24,671 nucleotides of DNA from RGIG426 sp045640165 (lineage in GTDB: Bacteria; Bacillota; Clostridia; Oscillospirales; Acutalibacteraceae): positions 1-24,671 of the forward strand of contig JAZUEK010000034.1 of NCBI GenBank assembly GCA_045640165.1, given 5' to 3'. Positions 5,166 through 13,541 of the stretch are shown here, piece by piece; the stretch's first letter is position 1; each line of letters opens with the position of its first letter. A model generated the notes under the pieces. That model was not told the origin of the DNA, searched no databases, and saw only the letters and a program-made list of their open reading frames with translations. The translations under genes were made by a program, and so were the position numbers.

Positions 5166-6671
5166 ATGGAACAAGAATTGCGGAACATTCATTTCGTTCC
5201 GAACATGACTGACGGCACGGTAGCGCCGTCGGCACCGCAGTTCGGCGGTGTGCAGGGAGACCGCAACGCGACGGTCGTGTCGTTTTTTGTGCCGCTGTCT
5301 CTGCGAGGAAGCGCGTTTCGCTATCGCATTGAGGGCGAGGACGGTGCCGGTGGATTTGTGACCACCGATTTGCTCGCGATGGACGACGAGGGCAACGTGG
5401 CGACCCTTTTGGACGAGCGGTTTACAGCGGCAGGCGGCCAAATTCTTGTGCGGCTTGCGGTGTCGGAACTGCAGGACGGTGTGGAGTCTTCTGCGGTGCG
5501 TAGTTTTGACGGGCGCGTGTATTTTGCGGATGCGCCGACGTCGGATGCCGCCGGAGCGTTTGCTGATTCGCTGTCGCAGATGATGGAGGAGAACGCCGTT
5601 CGCTTTGCCCGGGTGAACGACGCGCTGGAAGGCGCTTCAGAGCGTTTGGATGCCGCCGAAAGTCGATTGTCTACCGCGGAAAATGGGCTGGACGGTGCGG
5701 AAAGCCGTTTGGATACCGCGGAAAGCCGTTTGGATACCGCGGAAATCGGGTTGAATGCCGCGGAGAGTCGTCTGGATAGCGCGGAAAGCCGTCTGGATGG
5801 CGCGGAAAGCCGCTTGACGGCGGTGGAAACGGCGCAAGAGGATTTGGAAGCCGAGATTCAGGCGGTTGTCGCCGCGACCGAGCCGAAAGAAACGGAGACG
5901 GTGCCGTGGCGACTGATTCAAAAAATCGTACGTGCAGGGGTTGCAAAAACGTTGTTTTCGGTGGGCGACGTGTTGGTTTCCGAACACACGGAGTACGGCC
6001 CTATTGAGTGGGAAATTATCGGGTTTGACCACGAAACGCCGACGTCGAATGAATATCGCCATTCGATGACGTTGCAAACCAAACACTGCTTACACCGCGC
6101 GGACGGCACCTACGATTTGAAAGCGTATGATACGGCGGACAGCGCCCATGCGGACGGTGTTGCCGATTGGGGAGCGTCGGATTTGCGCGCGTGGCTGAAC
6201 AGCGCGGAAGCCGGCAACCACTGGGGCTCGTACGGCGTGAACGATACAAAACCGGCGTATTGGGCGCAGGACGGGTTTATGCGTGGCTTTGGTGAAAGCT
6301 TTTTGAACGCGGTTGGCACCGTGAAAACGACCGTGTCGCAAGACTCCTCCCATTCCGGATTGACCACGACGTACGACAAGTTTTTCCTGCCCGGCAGGGC
6401 GGAAGTATACGGCGGTTCGTTTAATAACGGTACTGCCGAGGGGACGGCGTATGAAGGCTACGGAGCAGGACACAGCGCGCTGACGGCGCCGGGAATGACG
6501 GCGGATGCCAATCGCGTGAAAAAAGTAAACGGATCGGCGTCGGTTTGGTGGTTGCGTTCGGTGAACCCGATGACCGTGGCGAAAACGATGCAGGTCAAAG
6601 CGGACGGCAGTCTCTATAACGTGGCGCCGAATACGGCGTGCGCGGTGGCGCCGGTCTGCTGTATCTATTGA
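5166..6671 (+). CDS. Receptor-binding/fibre-like protein: BppU-like, coiled coil, DUF6273-like C-terminus
   Basis: This is a predicted host-contact protein of the particle, 501 residues, with three parts. Residues 1-125 resemble the N-terminal domain of baseplate upper protein BppU (VSFFVPLSLRGSAFRYRIEG, ILVRLAVSELQ). Residues 156-218 are nine tandem heptads of the form AESRLDx, a trimeric-fibre style coiled coil. Residues about 250-501 look like the DUF6273 fold seen in clostridial phage and surface proteins (GDVLVSEHTEYGPIEWEIIG, DLRAWLNS, FFLPGRAEVYGG, SVWWLRSVNP, DGSLYNV). ATG 5166 is preferred over GTG 5163 for its 9-base gap to AAAGGAG. The second-gene position, before any structural gene, is unusual for a fibre. 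Functional assignment is inferred from architecture. Confidence 0.7.
   Translation: MEQELRNIHFVPNMTDGTVAPSAPQFGGVQGDRNATVVSFFVPLSLRGSAFRYRIEGEDGAGGFVTTDLLAMDDEGNVATLLDERFTAAGGQILVRLAVSELQDGVESSAVRSFDGRVYFADAPTSDAAGAFADSLSQMMEENAVRFARVNDALEGASERLDAAESRLSTAENGLDGAESRLDTAESRLDTAEIGLNAAESRLDSAESRLDGAESRLTAVETAQEDLEAEIQAVVAATEPKETETVPWRLIQKIVRAGVAKTLFSVGDVLVSEHTEYGPIEWEIIGFDHETPTSNEYRHSMTLQTKHCLHRADGTYDLKAYDTADSAHADGVADWGASDLRAWLNSAEAGNHWGSYGVNDTKPAYWAQDGFMRGFGESFLNAVGTVKTTVSQDSSHSGLTTTYDKFFLPGRAEVYGGSFNNGTAEGTAYEGYGAGHSALTAPGMTADANRVKKVNGSASVWWLRSVNPMTVAKTMQVKADGSLYNVAPNTACAVAPVCCIY
5631..5819 (+). repeat. Nine tandem 21-base units encoding heptads
   Basis: Within the fibre-like gene, nine consecutive 21-base units encode [x]AE(S/N/I)(R/G)L(D/N/S/T). 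Two neighbouring units (5697-5717 and 5718-5738) are identical at DNA level, so the array can expand or contract by unit slippage. Heptad spacing with Ala and Leu at core positions fits a left-handed coiled coil. Confidence 0.9.
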
Positions 6672-6687
6672 GAAAGGGAGAGGTTTT

Positions 6688-7626
6688 ATGTTCAAACTGG
6701 CTCTTAATGCCGGGCACAGTATGCACACGACGCGCGGTGTTCCGGCATCGGTCAGTCCCAAAAATCACCCGAATGAGTGGTGGCTCAACGACCGTATTGC
6801 CGACAAGGTGCAGACGTTACTTTCCGCCTATGAGGGGGTTAGCGTGCTGCGCATCGACGATACGACGGGACAAAAAGATTTGTCGCTGACCGAGCGTACC
6901 GACAAAGCCAACGCGTGGGGCGCGGATTTTTATCTTGCCATTCACCACAACGGCGGTATCAACGGCGGCACGGGCGGCGGCATCGTCGCTTACGTCTATA
7001 CGAAGCCGCAGGATGCGTCGGTTGCGTGGCAGAAAGCGTTGTATGATGCGCTTATCAAAAAGACGGGCCTTAAAGGCAACCGCGCGACGCCGCTGGCAAA
7101 GCAAAATTTGCACGAGGTGCGCGAGCCGGAGATGCCGTCTGTGCTGTTGGAACTCGGGTTTATGGACAGCAAAACGGATGTGCCGATTTTGCTTAGCGAG
7201 GACTATGCCAATCGCTGTGCCGCCGCTATTGTGGAGACGATTGCCTCGCGGCAGAAACTGAAATTGCGCGAGGAGACGTTCCGTAAAGGCGAAAAATCGC
7301 TTGGAATTTACGCGACCAAACGCCTGCTGGCGTTGGCGCACGATCAGGGGATTGCGCCGTACGCTGTGGCGGATGACGCCGGCTTTGGCGACGGTACAGA
7401 AAAGGACGTAAAGGCTATTCAAAAAGCGGCGAAACTCACCCAAACGGGTGTGATGGATGAGCAAACGGTGCGCGCCGCGTATACGCTCGTGCACGACACC
7501 GTGTTGCGCACCCATAAAAATGCGTATAACAAGTTGACGCTGCTCTCCGCCGAAAACGGAGAGCTGAAAAAAGAAGTGGCGCGTCTTCAAAAAGAGCTGA
7601 AAGCCAAAGGAGGAACCTCGAAATGA
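6688..7626 (+). CDS. Endolysin: N-acetylmuramoyl-L-alanine amidase with peptidoglycan-binding domain
   Basis: This enzyme cuts the bond between muramic acid and the stem peptide and would release particles by lysis. The protein is 312 residues. Residues 1-190 form an Amidase_3 zinc domain: NAGH (His10), Glu30, IHHNGG (His86) and LLELGF (Glu155) are the expected ligands and catalytic Glu. Residues about 200-275 look like a peptidoglycan-binding domain (FGDGTEKDVKAIQKAAKLTQ, TGVMDEQTVRAAY). The last 35 residues are a charged coiled coil. No signal peptide is present, so export would rely on the holin at 9875. The start has GAAAGGGAG upstream. Its stop overlaps the next start (ATGA), which implies translational coupling. 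Confidence 0.92.
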   Translation: MFKLALNAGHSMHTTRGVPASVSPKNHPNEWWLNDRIADKVQTLLSAYEGVSVLRIDDTTGQKDLSLTERTDKANAWGADFYLAIHHNGGINGGTGGGIVAYVYTKPQDASVAWQKALYDALIKKTGLKGNRATPLAKQNLHEVREPEMPSVLLELGFMDSKTDVPILLSEDYANRCAAAIVETIASRQKLKLREETFRKGEKSLGIYATKRLLALAHDQGIAPYAVADDAGFGDGTEKDVKAIQKAAKLTQTGVMDEQTVRAAYTLVHDTVLRTHKNAYNKLTLLSAENGELKKEVARLQKELKAKGGTSK

Positions 7627-7982
7627 CCGGACTGGACGTGATTCAAAAAGCCCTCTTATTGCTCAACTATACCGACACGAGCGGACGCGCGGACAGCCGC
7701 GTTTCCGGTGCGGTGGCGGCAAGAGGGCTCGGAATACTCAATCAACTGTTGGCGGACGCGTGGTATGCCAAGAACGACACGCCGTTTACGCCGCTTTCGG
7801 CGACGACACAGGTGTTGCCGTGCGACGAGCGCGTGGCTATGGACGTGTTGCCCTATGGCGTGGCGATGATGCTCGCTCAAGGAGAGGGCGACGGGGACAA
7901 CCAAAGCACGTTTGCCGCTATTTACAACCAAAAACGCGCCGCCTACACGCATACGCAGGTGCGCGAAAATACATTGCCGTAA
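7623..7982 (+). CDS. Putative head-completion/adaptor protein
   Basis: This 119-residue protein is mostly helical and soluble. The N-terminus TGLDVIQKALLLLNYTDTSG and the segment DVLPYGVAMMLAQGEGDGDN followed by IYNQKRAAY resemble small head-tail adaptor proteins of short-tailed and connector-type phages (P22 gp4 or gp6-like). That match is from memory of pattern and is not certain. Its start overlaps the endolysin stop by 4 bases, and the scaffold-like gene follows after 15 bases. If correct, it sits beneath the portal and closes the filled head. A plain conserved phage hypothetical is the fallback call. Confidence 0.55.
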   Translation: MTGLDVIQKALLLLNYTDTSGRADSRVSGAVAARGLGILNQLLADAWYAKNDTPFTPLSATTQVLPCDERVAMDVLPYGVAMMLAQGEGDGDNQSTFAAIYNQKRAAYTHTQVRENTLP

Positions 7983-7997
7983 GGCTTGGAGGATACT

Positions 7998-8816
7998 ATG
8001 GACGTATATACCGAAGAATTCGACGTCAATCCCGACGCGAAGATAGAGGACACCACACCGCAATCCGCTGAGGCGGACGACACACCTGTCGAGACGGATT
8101 CCCCCGTGCCGGCAGAGGGACTTCATTTTTCTTTTCCGTCGGAGGAGGAACTCCCACCGATTTCGACGGACGAAACCGCGCCGCCGGATGCCTACCTGCC
8201 CGTGTATAACGGTCAGCCGGTGCGCGTTTCGTCAAACGACGTGGAACGGGTAACGACCTTGTTACGCGAGGGTATGCGGTTTGAACAGTTCAAACCGCAG
8301 TTTGAAGCACTGAAACGGATGAGCGCTGCCGCCGGCTATCGCCGTCCGGAAGACCTGATTGACGGACTTGCCAAAGCGGTGGATGCGGATGCGTATGAGG
8401 CGCTGTTGGCGGAGACCGGCGGCAACGAGACGTTGGCGCAGGAAGTGATGGAAGGGCGCAAGCTCGCGCTGTCGGTGGCACAAGGACGTGTGCCCGACGG
8501 AGAGGCAACGGCACGGGAATCCCGTGCGTCTCGCCTGGCAAACGAGTACGGAGAGCTGAAAACGCTTTGCCCGGACGCGCCCTCATTCGGCGATTTGCCG
8601 CAATCGGTGGTCGAGAGCGCGGCGCTAGGCGAGCGGTCGCTTGCCGATGCCTATTTGCGCTTTATGCAGGAGGAGCGATTGAAACAAATTGCCGCCGAAA
8701 AGGCCGCCGCACAAGCCGCAACCGCAACGACAGGCTCGCTTGCCGGCTCGGTGCCGGATGACGGAACCTCGAACGAGAGTCGCTCATTCCAGTCGGTTTT
8801 TATGCAGGCACTTTAA
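7998..8816 (+). CDS. Scaffolding-like protein
   Basis: This is a predicted internal assembly scaffold for the capsid, 272 residues. The first 80 residues are acidic, low-complexity and rich in Pro, Thr, Asp and Glu. From about 80 onward the protein is helical and charged (VERVTTLLREGMRFEQFKPQ), and it ends in an Ala-rich helix and flexible tail (QIAAEKAAAQAATATTGSLA). This layout and the position directly before the major capsid gene are typical of phage scaffolds. ATG 7998 follows GGAGG with a 5-base gap; an in-frame TTG at 7986 is unlikely. No protease is fused or nearby, so the scaffold may exit intact as in P22. Confidence 0.7.
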   Translation: MDVYTEEFDVNPDAKIEDTTPQSAEADDTPVETDSPVPAEGLHFSFPSEEELPPISTDETAPPDAYLPVYNGQPVRVSSNDVERVTTLLREGMRFEQFKPQFEALKRMSAAAGYRRPEDLIDGLAKAVDADAYEALLAETGGNETLAQEVMEGRKLALSVAQGRVPDGEATARESRASRLANEYGELKTLCPDAPSFGDLPQSVVESAALGERSLADAYLRFMQEERLKQIAAEKAAAQAATATTGSLAGSVPDDGTSNESRSFQSVFMQAL

Positions 8817-8858
8817 TCGCGAAGACGCGAAATATCAAAAACAAAGGAGAAACAAAGT

Positions 8859-9797
8859 ATGTCTATCAACACCTATGAATTTAACCAAACCATGACCAGT
8901 GCGCTCGACAAAGCCGTGGTGCAGAAATCTGCTACCGGCTTTTTGGCGGACAACGCGCTGCGCGCCAAATTCGTCGGCGCGAAAACCGTGATGATTCCGG
9001 ACGTGGATATGTCCGGCCTCGGTGATTACGACCGCGACAACGGCTTTGTCGGCGGCAGTATCACCGTTTCTAACACGCCGGTGACGCTCAGCCAGGACCG
9101 CGGCCGTTCGTTCCAAATCGACCGTGAGGACGGCGACGAGACGGGCATTGCCAATCTCGCCGGCGAGGTGCTCGCCGAGTTCGTGCGCACCAAAGTGGTG
9201 CCGGAAATGGACGCGTACGTTTTGTCCAAGCTGTCCACCTACGCCGTGACGAAATCCCAAACCGTGACCGGTGACGTTGACGAGCCGTATGCGCTGTTCT
9301 GTGATGCCGTGGCCGCGGTGCAGGATGCCGTCGGCTATGACGAGGAACTCGTTGCGTTCATGGACAACACCATGTACGCCGCGCTGTGCCGTTCGGAGGA
9401 ACTGACCCGTTCTATCGACGTCGGTCACTTCAAAAAAGGCGAAATCAATCTGGAAGTGAAAAAACTGGACGGCGTGACCCTGCTTCCGGTGGAAAAAAGC
9501 CGTATGAAAACGGCGTACGATTTCCTCGATGGCGAGACCGACGGCGAGGAAGACGGCGGCTTTGCGGCCAAAGCGACCGCGTCGGATATCGGTCTGCTCG
9601 TGATGCCCAAACGTGCCGCGAGCCTCATTAAAAAGACCGAGAAAACGCGCACCTTTGCCCCGAACCAGAACCAGAATGCCGATGCGTACAAAATCGACTA
9701 CCGTCTGTACTATGACGTGTTCGTGAAGGGCAGCCTCGGCGAGGGCATCGTGGTGTTCCTCTATCCGGCCGCCGATGATGATGATGACGAAGACTGA
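8859..9797 (+). CDS. Major capsid protein (HK97-fold type)
   Basis: This is the predicted shell subunit, 312 residues. Features typical of P22/HK97-fold coats of Firmicutes phages are an N-terminal region contacting neighbours (TSALDKAVVQKSATGFLADN), a beta-rich segment (NTPVTLSQDRGRSFQIDRED), a long helix (LAGEVLAEFVRTKVVPEMDA), and a C-terminal beta end (KIDYRLYYDVFVKGSLGEG). It ends in an acidic tail of Asp and Glu encoded by GAT/GAC repeats, possibly surface-exposed. The start has AAAGGAG upstream. Two strong hairpins follow the stop and may raise the stability of this message relative to the downstream genes. The identity rests on position after the scaffold and on pattern. Confidence 0.85.
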   Translation: MSINTYEFNQTMTSALDKAVVQKSATGFLADNALRAKFVGAKTVMIPDVDMSGLGDYDRDNGFVGGSITVSNTPVTLSQDRGRSFQIDREDGDETGIANLAGEVLAEFVRTKVVPEMDAYVLSKLSTYAVTKSQTVTGDVDEPYALFCDAVAAVQDAVGYDEELVAFMDNTMYAALCRSEELTRSIDVGHFKKGEINLEVKKLDGVTLLPVEKSRMKTAYDFLDGETDGEEDGGFAAKATASDIGLLVMPKRAASLIKKTEKTRTFAPNQNQNADAYKIDYRLYYDVFVKGSLGEGIVVFLYPAADDDDDED

Positions 9798-9812
9798 TTG
9801 CGTTTGATTACA

Positions 9813-9856
9813 TACCCCTCCCGTGAAAACGGGAGGGGTACACCCCGGAAACGGGG
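9813..9856 (+). other. Two tandem GAAA-tetraloop hairpins after the capsid gene
   Basis: The first hairpin has a perfect 12-bp stem (9813-9824 with 9829-9840). The second has a 5-bp CCCCG/CGGGG stem (9843-9856). Both close with GAAA tetraloops. No T-run follows, so this is not a standard terminator. The second hairpin ends four bases before the holin ribosome binding site AAAGGAGG. Confidence 0.85.
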
Positions 9857-9874
9857 CATAAAGGAGGCAACAGT

Positions 9875-10333
9875 ATGAAATCATCCTGGATAAAAACGGC
9901 GGCGTCCTTTGCGGGGGCTTCGCTTGCGTTGTATTTCCAAAAAATCGCCGTTCCGCTTGTCGTGCTGTTTTGCGCGGTGGTCATTGACTACGCTACGGGC
10001 TTGCTCGGTGCGTATTTTCAGCGAGAACTGAGCAGTGAAAAGGGATGGAAAGGGATTCTCAAAAAACTCGCCTATTTTGCGGCGGTGTGCGTTGGCTGCG
10101 GCGTCGATTATCTTTTGACGACGTTCGGCGCGATGTTCGGCGTGACTTTCAAAACGTCGCTCGCCGTCGGTGTGCTCGTGACGATGTGGCTGATTATCAA
10201 CGAATCCATCAGCATTCTCGAAAATCTCGTGAAAATCGGCGTGCCGCTTCCCTCTTTTTTGGCAAAGACGGTGAAGCGCCTGAAAGTGGCGGTGGAAGAA
10301 AAAATGGATGGAGAGGACGCGTATGAGGAGTGA
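9875..10333 (+). CDS. Phage holin (toxin secretion/lysis holin family)
   Basis: The holin makes membrane lesions that let the endolysin reach the wall. The protein is 152 residues with four hydrophobic segments, near 5-24, 26-48 (VPLVVLFCAVVIDYATGLLG), 64-85 and 93-115, and a charged C-terminal tail. The DYATGLLGAYF motif and the SSEKGWKGILKKL stretch are typical of the Cph1/phage_holin_4 family of Firmicutes. The start has AAAGGAGG 7 bases upstream. The gene overlaps the large terminase start by 11 bases. It is separated from the endolysin by three structural genes, an unusual split of a lysis pair. Confidence 0.9.
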   Translation: MKSSWIKTAASFAGASLALYFQKIAVPLVVLFCAVVIDYATGLLGAYFQRELSSEKGWKGILKKLAYFAAVCVGCGVDYLLTTFGAMFGVTFKTSLAVGVLVTMWLIINESISILENLVKIGVPLPSFLAKTVKRLKVAVEEKMDGEDAYEE

Positions 10334-11645
10334 GCCGGTAACGGTGAATCTCCCGGAGATTGTGGGCGAGGGGTACGGTGCGTTTTGGCGCTGTCGGGCA
10401 CGCTATCGCGTGCTGAAAGGCGGCAAGGCATCGAAGAAATCCTCGACCACGGCATTATGGTATATCGTACATTTGATGCGATACAACGACGCCAACCTGC
10501 TGGTTGTGCGTCGTACATACAACACCCACAAAGACAGCACGTTTGCCCAGTTGAAATGGGCTATCGGGCGGCTTGGAGTTTCGGAATTGTGGTCGTGCGT
10601 CGAGCATCCGCTCGAAATTCGCTATCGCCCGACGGGGCAAAAAATTCTGTTTCGCGGATTGGACGACGTGGACAAGTTGGCGTCGGCGACGGTGGAACGG
10701 GGCGTTTTGTGTTGGGTGTGGATTGAGGAGGCGTTCGAAATCGCTTCCGAAGAGGATTTTGACCGTTTGGATTTGTCGATGCCGCGCGGCAAACTGCCGC
10801 CGCCGCTGTTTAAGCAAACGACGGTCACGTTTAACCCGTGGAGCGGCTCGCATTGGCTGAAAGCGCGATTTTTCGACCGCTCGTCGCCGGATGTGTGCTG
10901 TTTTACCACCACCTATCGCTGTAACGAGTTTTTGGACGACGTGGATCGGCGTCGGTACGAGCGGATGAAGACCGAACAGCCGGCCCTTTATCGTGTGGCG
11001 GCGTGCGGTGACTGGGGCGTGTCGTCGGGGTTGGTTTTCGAACGATGGCGCGCGGAGACGTTCGACGTTTCTGCCTTACCCGAACCGTGGAAAACCGTTC
11101 ACGTGTTCGGACTCGACTACGGCTATACGAACGACCCGACGGCATTTATCGCCGCGGCGGTCAATCCGGTGGACAAGCGGCTGTATATCTATGACGAGCA
11201 CTACGAAAAGCGGATGCTCAACGAGGATATTGCCGCGATGATTCGCCAAAAAGGGTATCAAAAAGAACGCATCCGCGCAGACAGCGCCGAGCCGAAATCC
11301 AACGAGGAACTGCGGCGGCTCGGCATCTCGCGTATTCAGCCGGCGGTCAAGGGCGCGGACAGTATCCGTAACGGTATCGCGACACTACAGGGCTACGAGA
11401 TGCTGGTGCATCCGACCTGTGTGCATACGCTCGAGGAATTGGCCTCGTATGCGTGGGATACGAAAGAGGACAGCGCCGGCAAAAACCGTCCGCTGGACAA
11501 AAACAACCATTTGATGGATGCGCTTCGTTACGCCATGACCGACGTGGCGCATTTTCATCCCGAACCGCCCGACGCGCCGAAACCTCGCGGCCATTCTACG
11601 CTGACGGGGTTTCGTTCGCGCGATTTTACGGGCGGTTGGGAATGA
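10323..11645 (+). CDS. Phage terminase large subunit (PBSX/SPP1 type)
   Basis: This packaging motor ATPase and headful nuclease is 440 residues. Residues 1-200 are the ATPase: a Walker A variant GGKASKKS (33-40), in which Lys replaces the usual final Gly, and Walker B VLCWVWIEE (128-136). Residues about 235-420 are the RNase H-like nuclease with the acidic triad Asp265 (GLDYGY), Asp320 (IRADSAEPKS) and Asp399 (NNHLMDALRY). All catalytic residues are present, so the enzyme looks active. ATG 10323 is preferred because GGAGAGG lies 6 bases upstream; ATG 10308 has no good site. It overlaps the holin stop, which suggests coupling. The portal follows 24 bases downstream. Confidence 0.95.
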   Translation: MRSEPVTVNLPEIVGEGYGAFWRCRARYRVLKGGKASKKSSTTALWYIVHLMRYNDANLLVVRRTYNTHKDSTFAQLKWAIGRLGVSELWSCVEHPLEIRYRPTGQKILFRGLDDVDKLASATVERGVLCWVWIEEAFEIASEEDFDRLDLSMPRGKLPPPLFKQTTVTFNPWSGSHWLKARFFDRSSPDVCCFTTTYRCNEFLDDVDRRRYERMKTEQPALYRVAACGDWGVSSGLVFERWRAETFDVSALPEPWKTVHVFGLDYGYTNDPTAFIAAAVNPVDKRLYIYDEHYEKRMLNEDIAAMIRQKGYQKERIRADSAEPKSNEELRRLGISRIQPAVKGADSIRNGIATLQGYEMLVHPTCVHTLEELASYAWDTKEDSAGKNRPLDKNNHLMDALRYAMTDVAHFHPEPPDAPKPRGHSTLTGFRSRDFTGGWE

Positions 11646-11669
11646 CGAAACGCAAAAAAGGAGGACGTT

Positions 11670-13529
11670 ATGACAGAACAAATGCATTGGGATAATCCCA
11701 AGCAAATCGCAAAGGAATATGCGAGCGGCAAACAGTTCAAATGTGCGCTCGGCAAACGCGGTTTGTATGAACAAAACAAGGTCAATGAGCGTTTTTACGT
11801 CGGCGACCAGTGGCACGGCGTCAACTGTGGCGCGGACAAGCCGCTTGTGCGCGAAAACATTATTAAGCGCATCGGTGACTACAAGATGGCGTTTATCACC
11901 TCGGCGCCGTTGGCGGTCAACTATATCGCCGACGGTGTGCCGAACACGCTGGAGACCAAACAGCAGACCCATCTGCTTAAAAGCAAGTTGTGTGAAACGC
12001 AGGCGGACGGGGACGTTCCCACCTCGTTTAACGACGAGTTGTGTAATCGTCCGCTTCGCTCAGCGGAGGAACTCAACCTTGTGATGTCGGCGATGTCCGA
12101 CTATTTTAAGGTAACGGCGGAGCGCGTGGGACTGGATGCCATTAAGGAAAAGGCTCTGCGCAACGCGTATATGTTCGGTACGGGCATCGTATACACCTAC
12201 TGGGATGAGCGCGTGAAAACGGGGCTGTATGCCGACGTATCGCGCAAACACCCCATCTACGGCGATATCCGCTGTGAGGTGCTGGACGTGGAAAACGTGA
12301 CCTTCGGCGACCCGACCTGCGATGACGTGCAGGAACAGCCGTTTGTTTTGATTGCTCAGCGCAAGTCGCTCGCGGAAATCCGCCGTCTTTGCCGCAAAAA
12401 CGGGCAAAAAGCGCATCTTTCCGAGTTGATGCCGGAGGATGCGGACGAGGCGTTCGCGGCCGCACACGAGCCGGAAGACGGTCAGAAAGCGACGCTGATT
12501 ACAAAACTCTATAAAGAGTGGGACAACGAGGGCAAAACCTATCGTATTCTCGCGACGCAGGTGTGCGGTAACGTGACGGTGCGCCGTCCGTGGGACCTTG
12601 GCGTGCGCCGCTATCCGCTGTCGGTGTTTTGTTGGGAACGGCGCAAAAACTGCGCGTATGGCGAGAGCGAAATCACCTATCTTATTCCGAACCAAATCGC
12701 TATCAACCGTATGGTGACGGCATCGGTGTGGGCGGTGATGATGATGGGTATTCCGATTATGGTGGTGAACGGCGACGTGGTGCCGCAAAAACTCACCAAC
12801 GACCCGGGCCAGGTCATCAAGGTGTTCGGTTCGGGCGAGGACGTGCAAAGTGCCATCCGCTACGTCCAGCCGCCGAACTTCTCGCCGAAATTCAACGAGA
12901 ATATCGCCGCGCTGATTAGCAACACGATGAACCAAGCCGGTGCAACCGATGCGCTGCTCGGCAACGTGCGACCGGACAACACCTCCGCCATTATCGCTCT
13001 TCGCGAGGCGGCGGCAATGCCGCTGCAGTCGTTGCAGACGCGCTTTTACGGATTTATTGAGGATTTGTCTCGCACGTGGGCGGAGTTTTGGGTGATGCAG
13101 TACGGCCGCCGCGCGCTCAAAATCGAGGACGAAAACGGGACTTGGTATTTGCCGTTCGACGGCAAACGCTACCGCGACGTGCTGATTTCGGTGCAGGTGG
13201 ACGTGGGCGCTTCGTCGATGTGGAGCGAGATGGAATCCATCCAGACGCTGGATCATCTCTTTGACCGCGGCATTGTCAACGTTGAGCAATATCTCTCGCG
13301 TTTGCCGAAAGGCATTGTGCCGAATCTTAACGGATTGTTGCGTGAACTGCAGTCCGCGCCTGCGCCCGTTGAGGCCAACCTCGCCGCGGTAACCGATATG
13401 CCGGCAGAACTGCCGGAAGTGCTTCCCACGGGAGAAGAATTGGTGGCGATGCTGTCGCCCGAACAGCAGGAGCAGTGGGCGAGCCTCTCGGCAGAAGAAC
13501 AACGAGATATTTTGCAAAAGGCGTTGTAA
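11670..13529 (+). CDS. Phage portal protein (P22-like)
   Basis: The portal is the dodecameric DNA entry and exit ring at one capsid vertex. The protein is 619 residues, closer to P22-type portals (about 700) than to the shorter siphophage portals. The N-terminal part has KRGLYEQNKVNERFYVGDQW, the region where portals begin their wing domain. Near residues 434-446 is RPDNTSAIIALREAA, a hallmark of this family. The C-terminal 80 residues are helical, Glu/Gln-rich and could form a short barrel. The start has AAAAGGAGG upstream. Its position after the large terminase is normal, but the capsid and scaffold genes lie before both instead of after. Confidence 0.88.
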   Translation: MTEQMHWDNPKQIAKEYASGKQFKCALGKRGLYEQNKVNERFYVGDQWHGVNCGADKPLVRENIIKRIGDYKMAFITSAPLAVNYIADGVPNTLETKQQTHLLKSKLCETQADGDVPTSFNDELCNRPLRSAEELNLVMSAMSDYFKVTAERVGLDAIKEKALRNAYMFGTGIVYTYWDERVKTGLYADVSRKHPIYGDIRCEVLDVENVTFGDPTCDDVQEQPFVLIAQRKSLAEIRRLCRKNGQKAHLSELMPEDADEAFAAAHEPEDGQKATLITKLYKEWDNEGKTYRILATQVCGNVTVRRPWDLGVRRYPLSVFCWERRKNCAYGESEITYLIPNQIAINRMVTASVWAVMMMGIPIMVVNGDVVPQKLTNDPGQVIKVFGSGEDVQSAIRYVQPPNFSPKFNENIAALISNTMNQAGATDALLGNVRPDNTSAIIALREAAAMPLQSLQTRFYGFIEDLSRTWAEFWVMQYGRRALKIEDENGTWYLPFDGKRYRDVLISVQVDVGASSMWSEMESIQTLDHLFDRGIVNVEQYLSRLPKGIVPNLNGLLRELQSAPAPVEANLAAVTDMPAELPEVLPTGEELVAMLSPEQQEQWASLSAEEQRDILQKAL

Positions 13530-13541
13530 GGAGGGGTAAGG

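Noticed and set aside
6500..6671. Possible variable region of a diversity-generating retroelement at the fibre-like gene's 3' end.
   Set aside because: No reverse transcriptase, template repeat or accessory gene is present in the window, and no second copy of the region was found.
9813..9840. Terminator after the capsid gene.
   Set aside because: The stem is strong but is followed by CACCCC, not a T-run.
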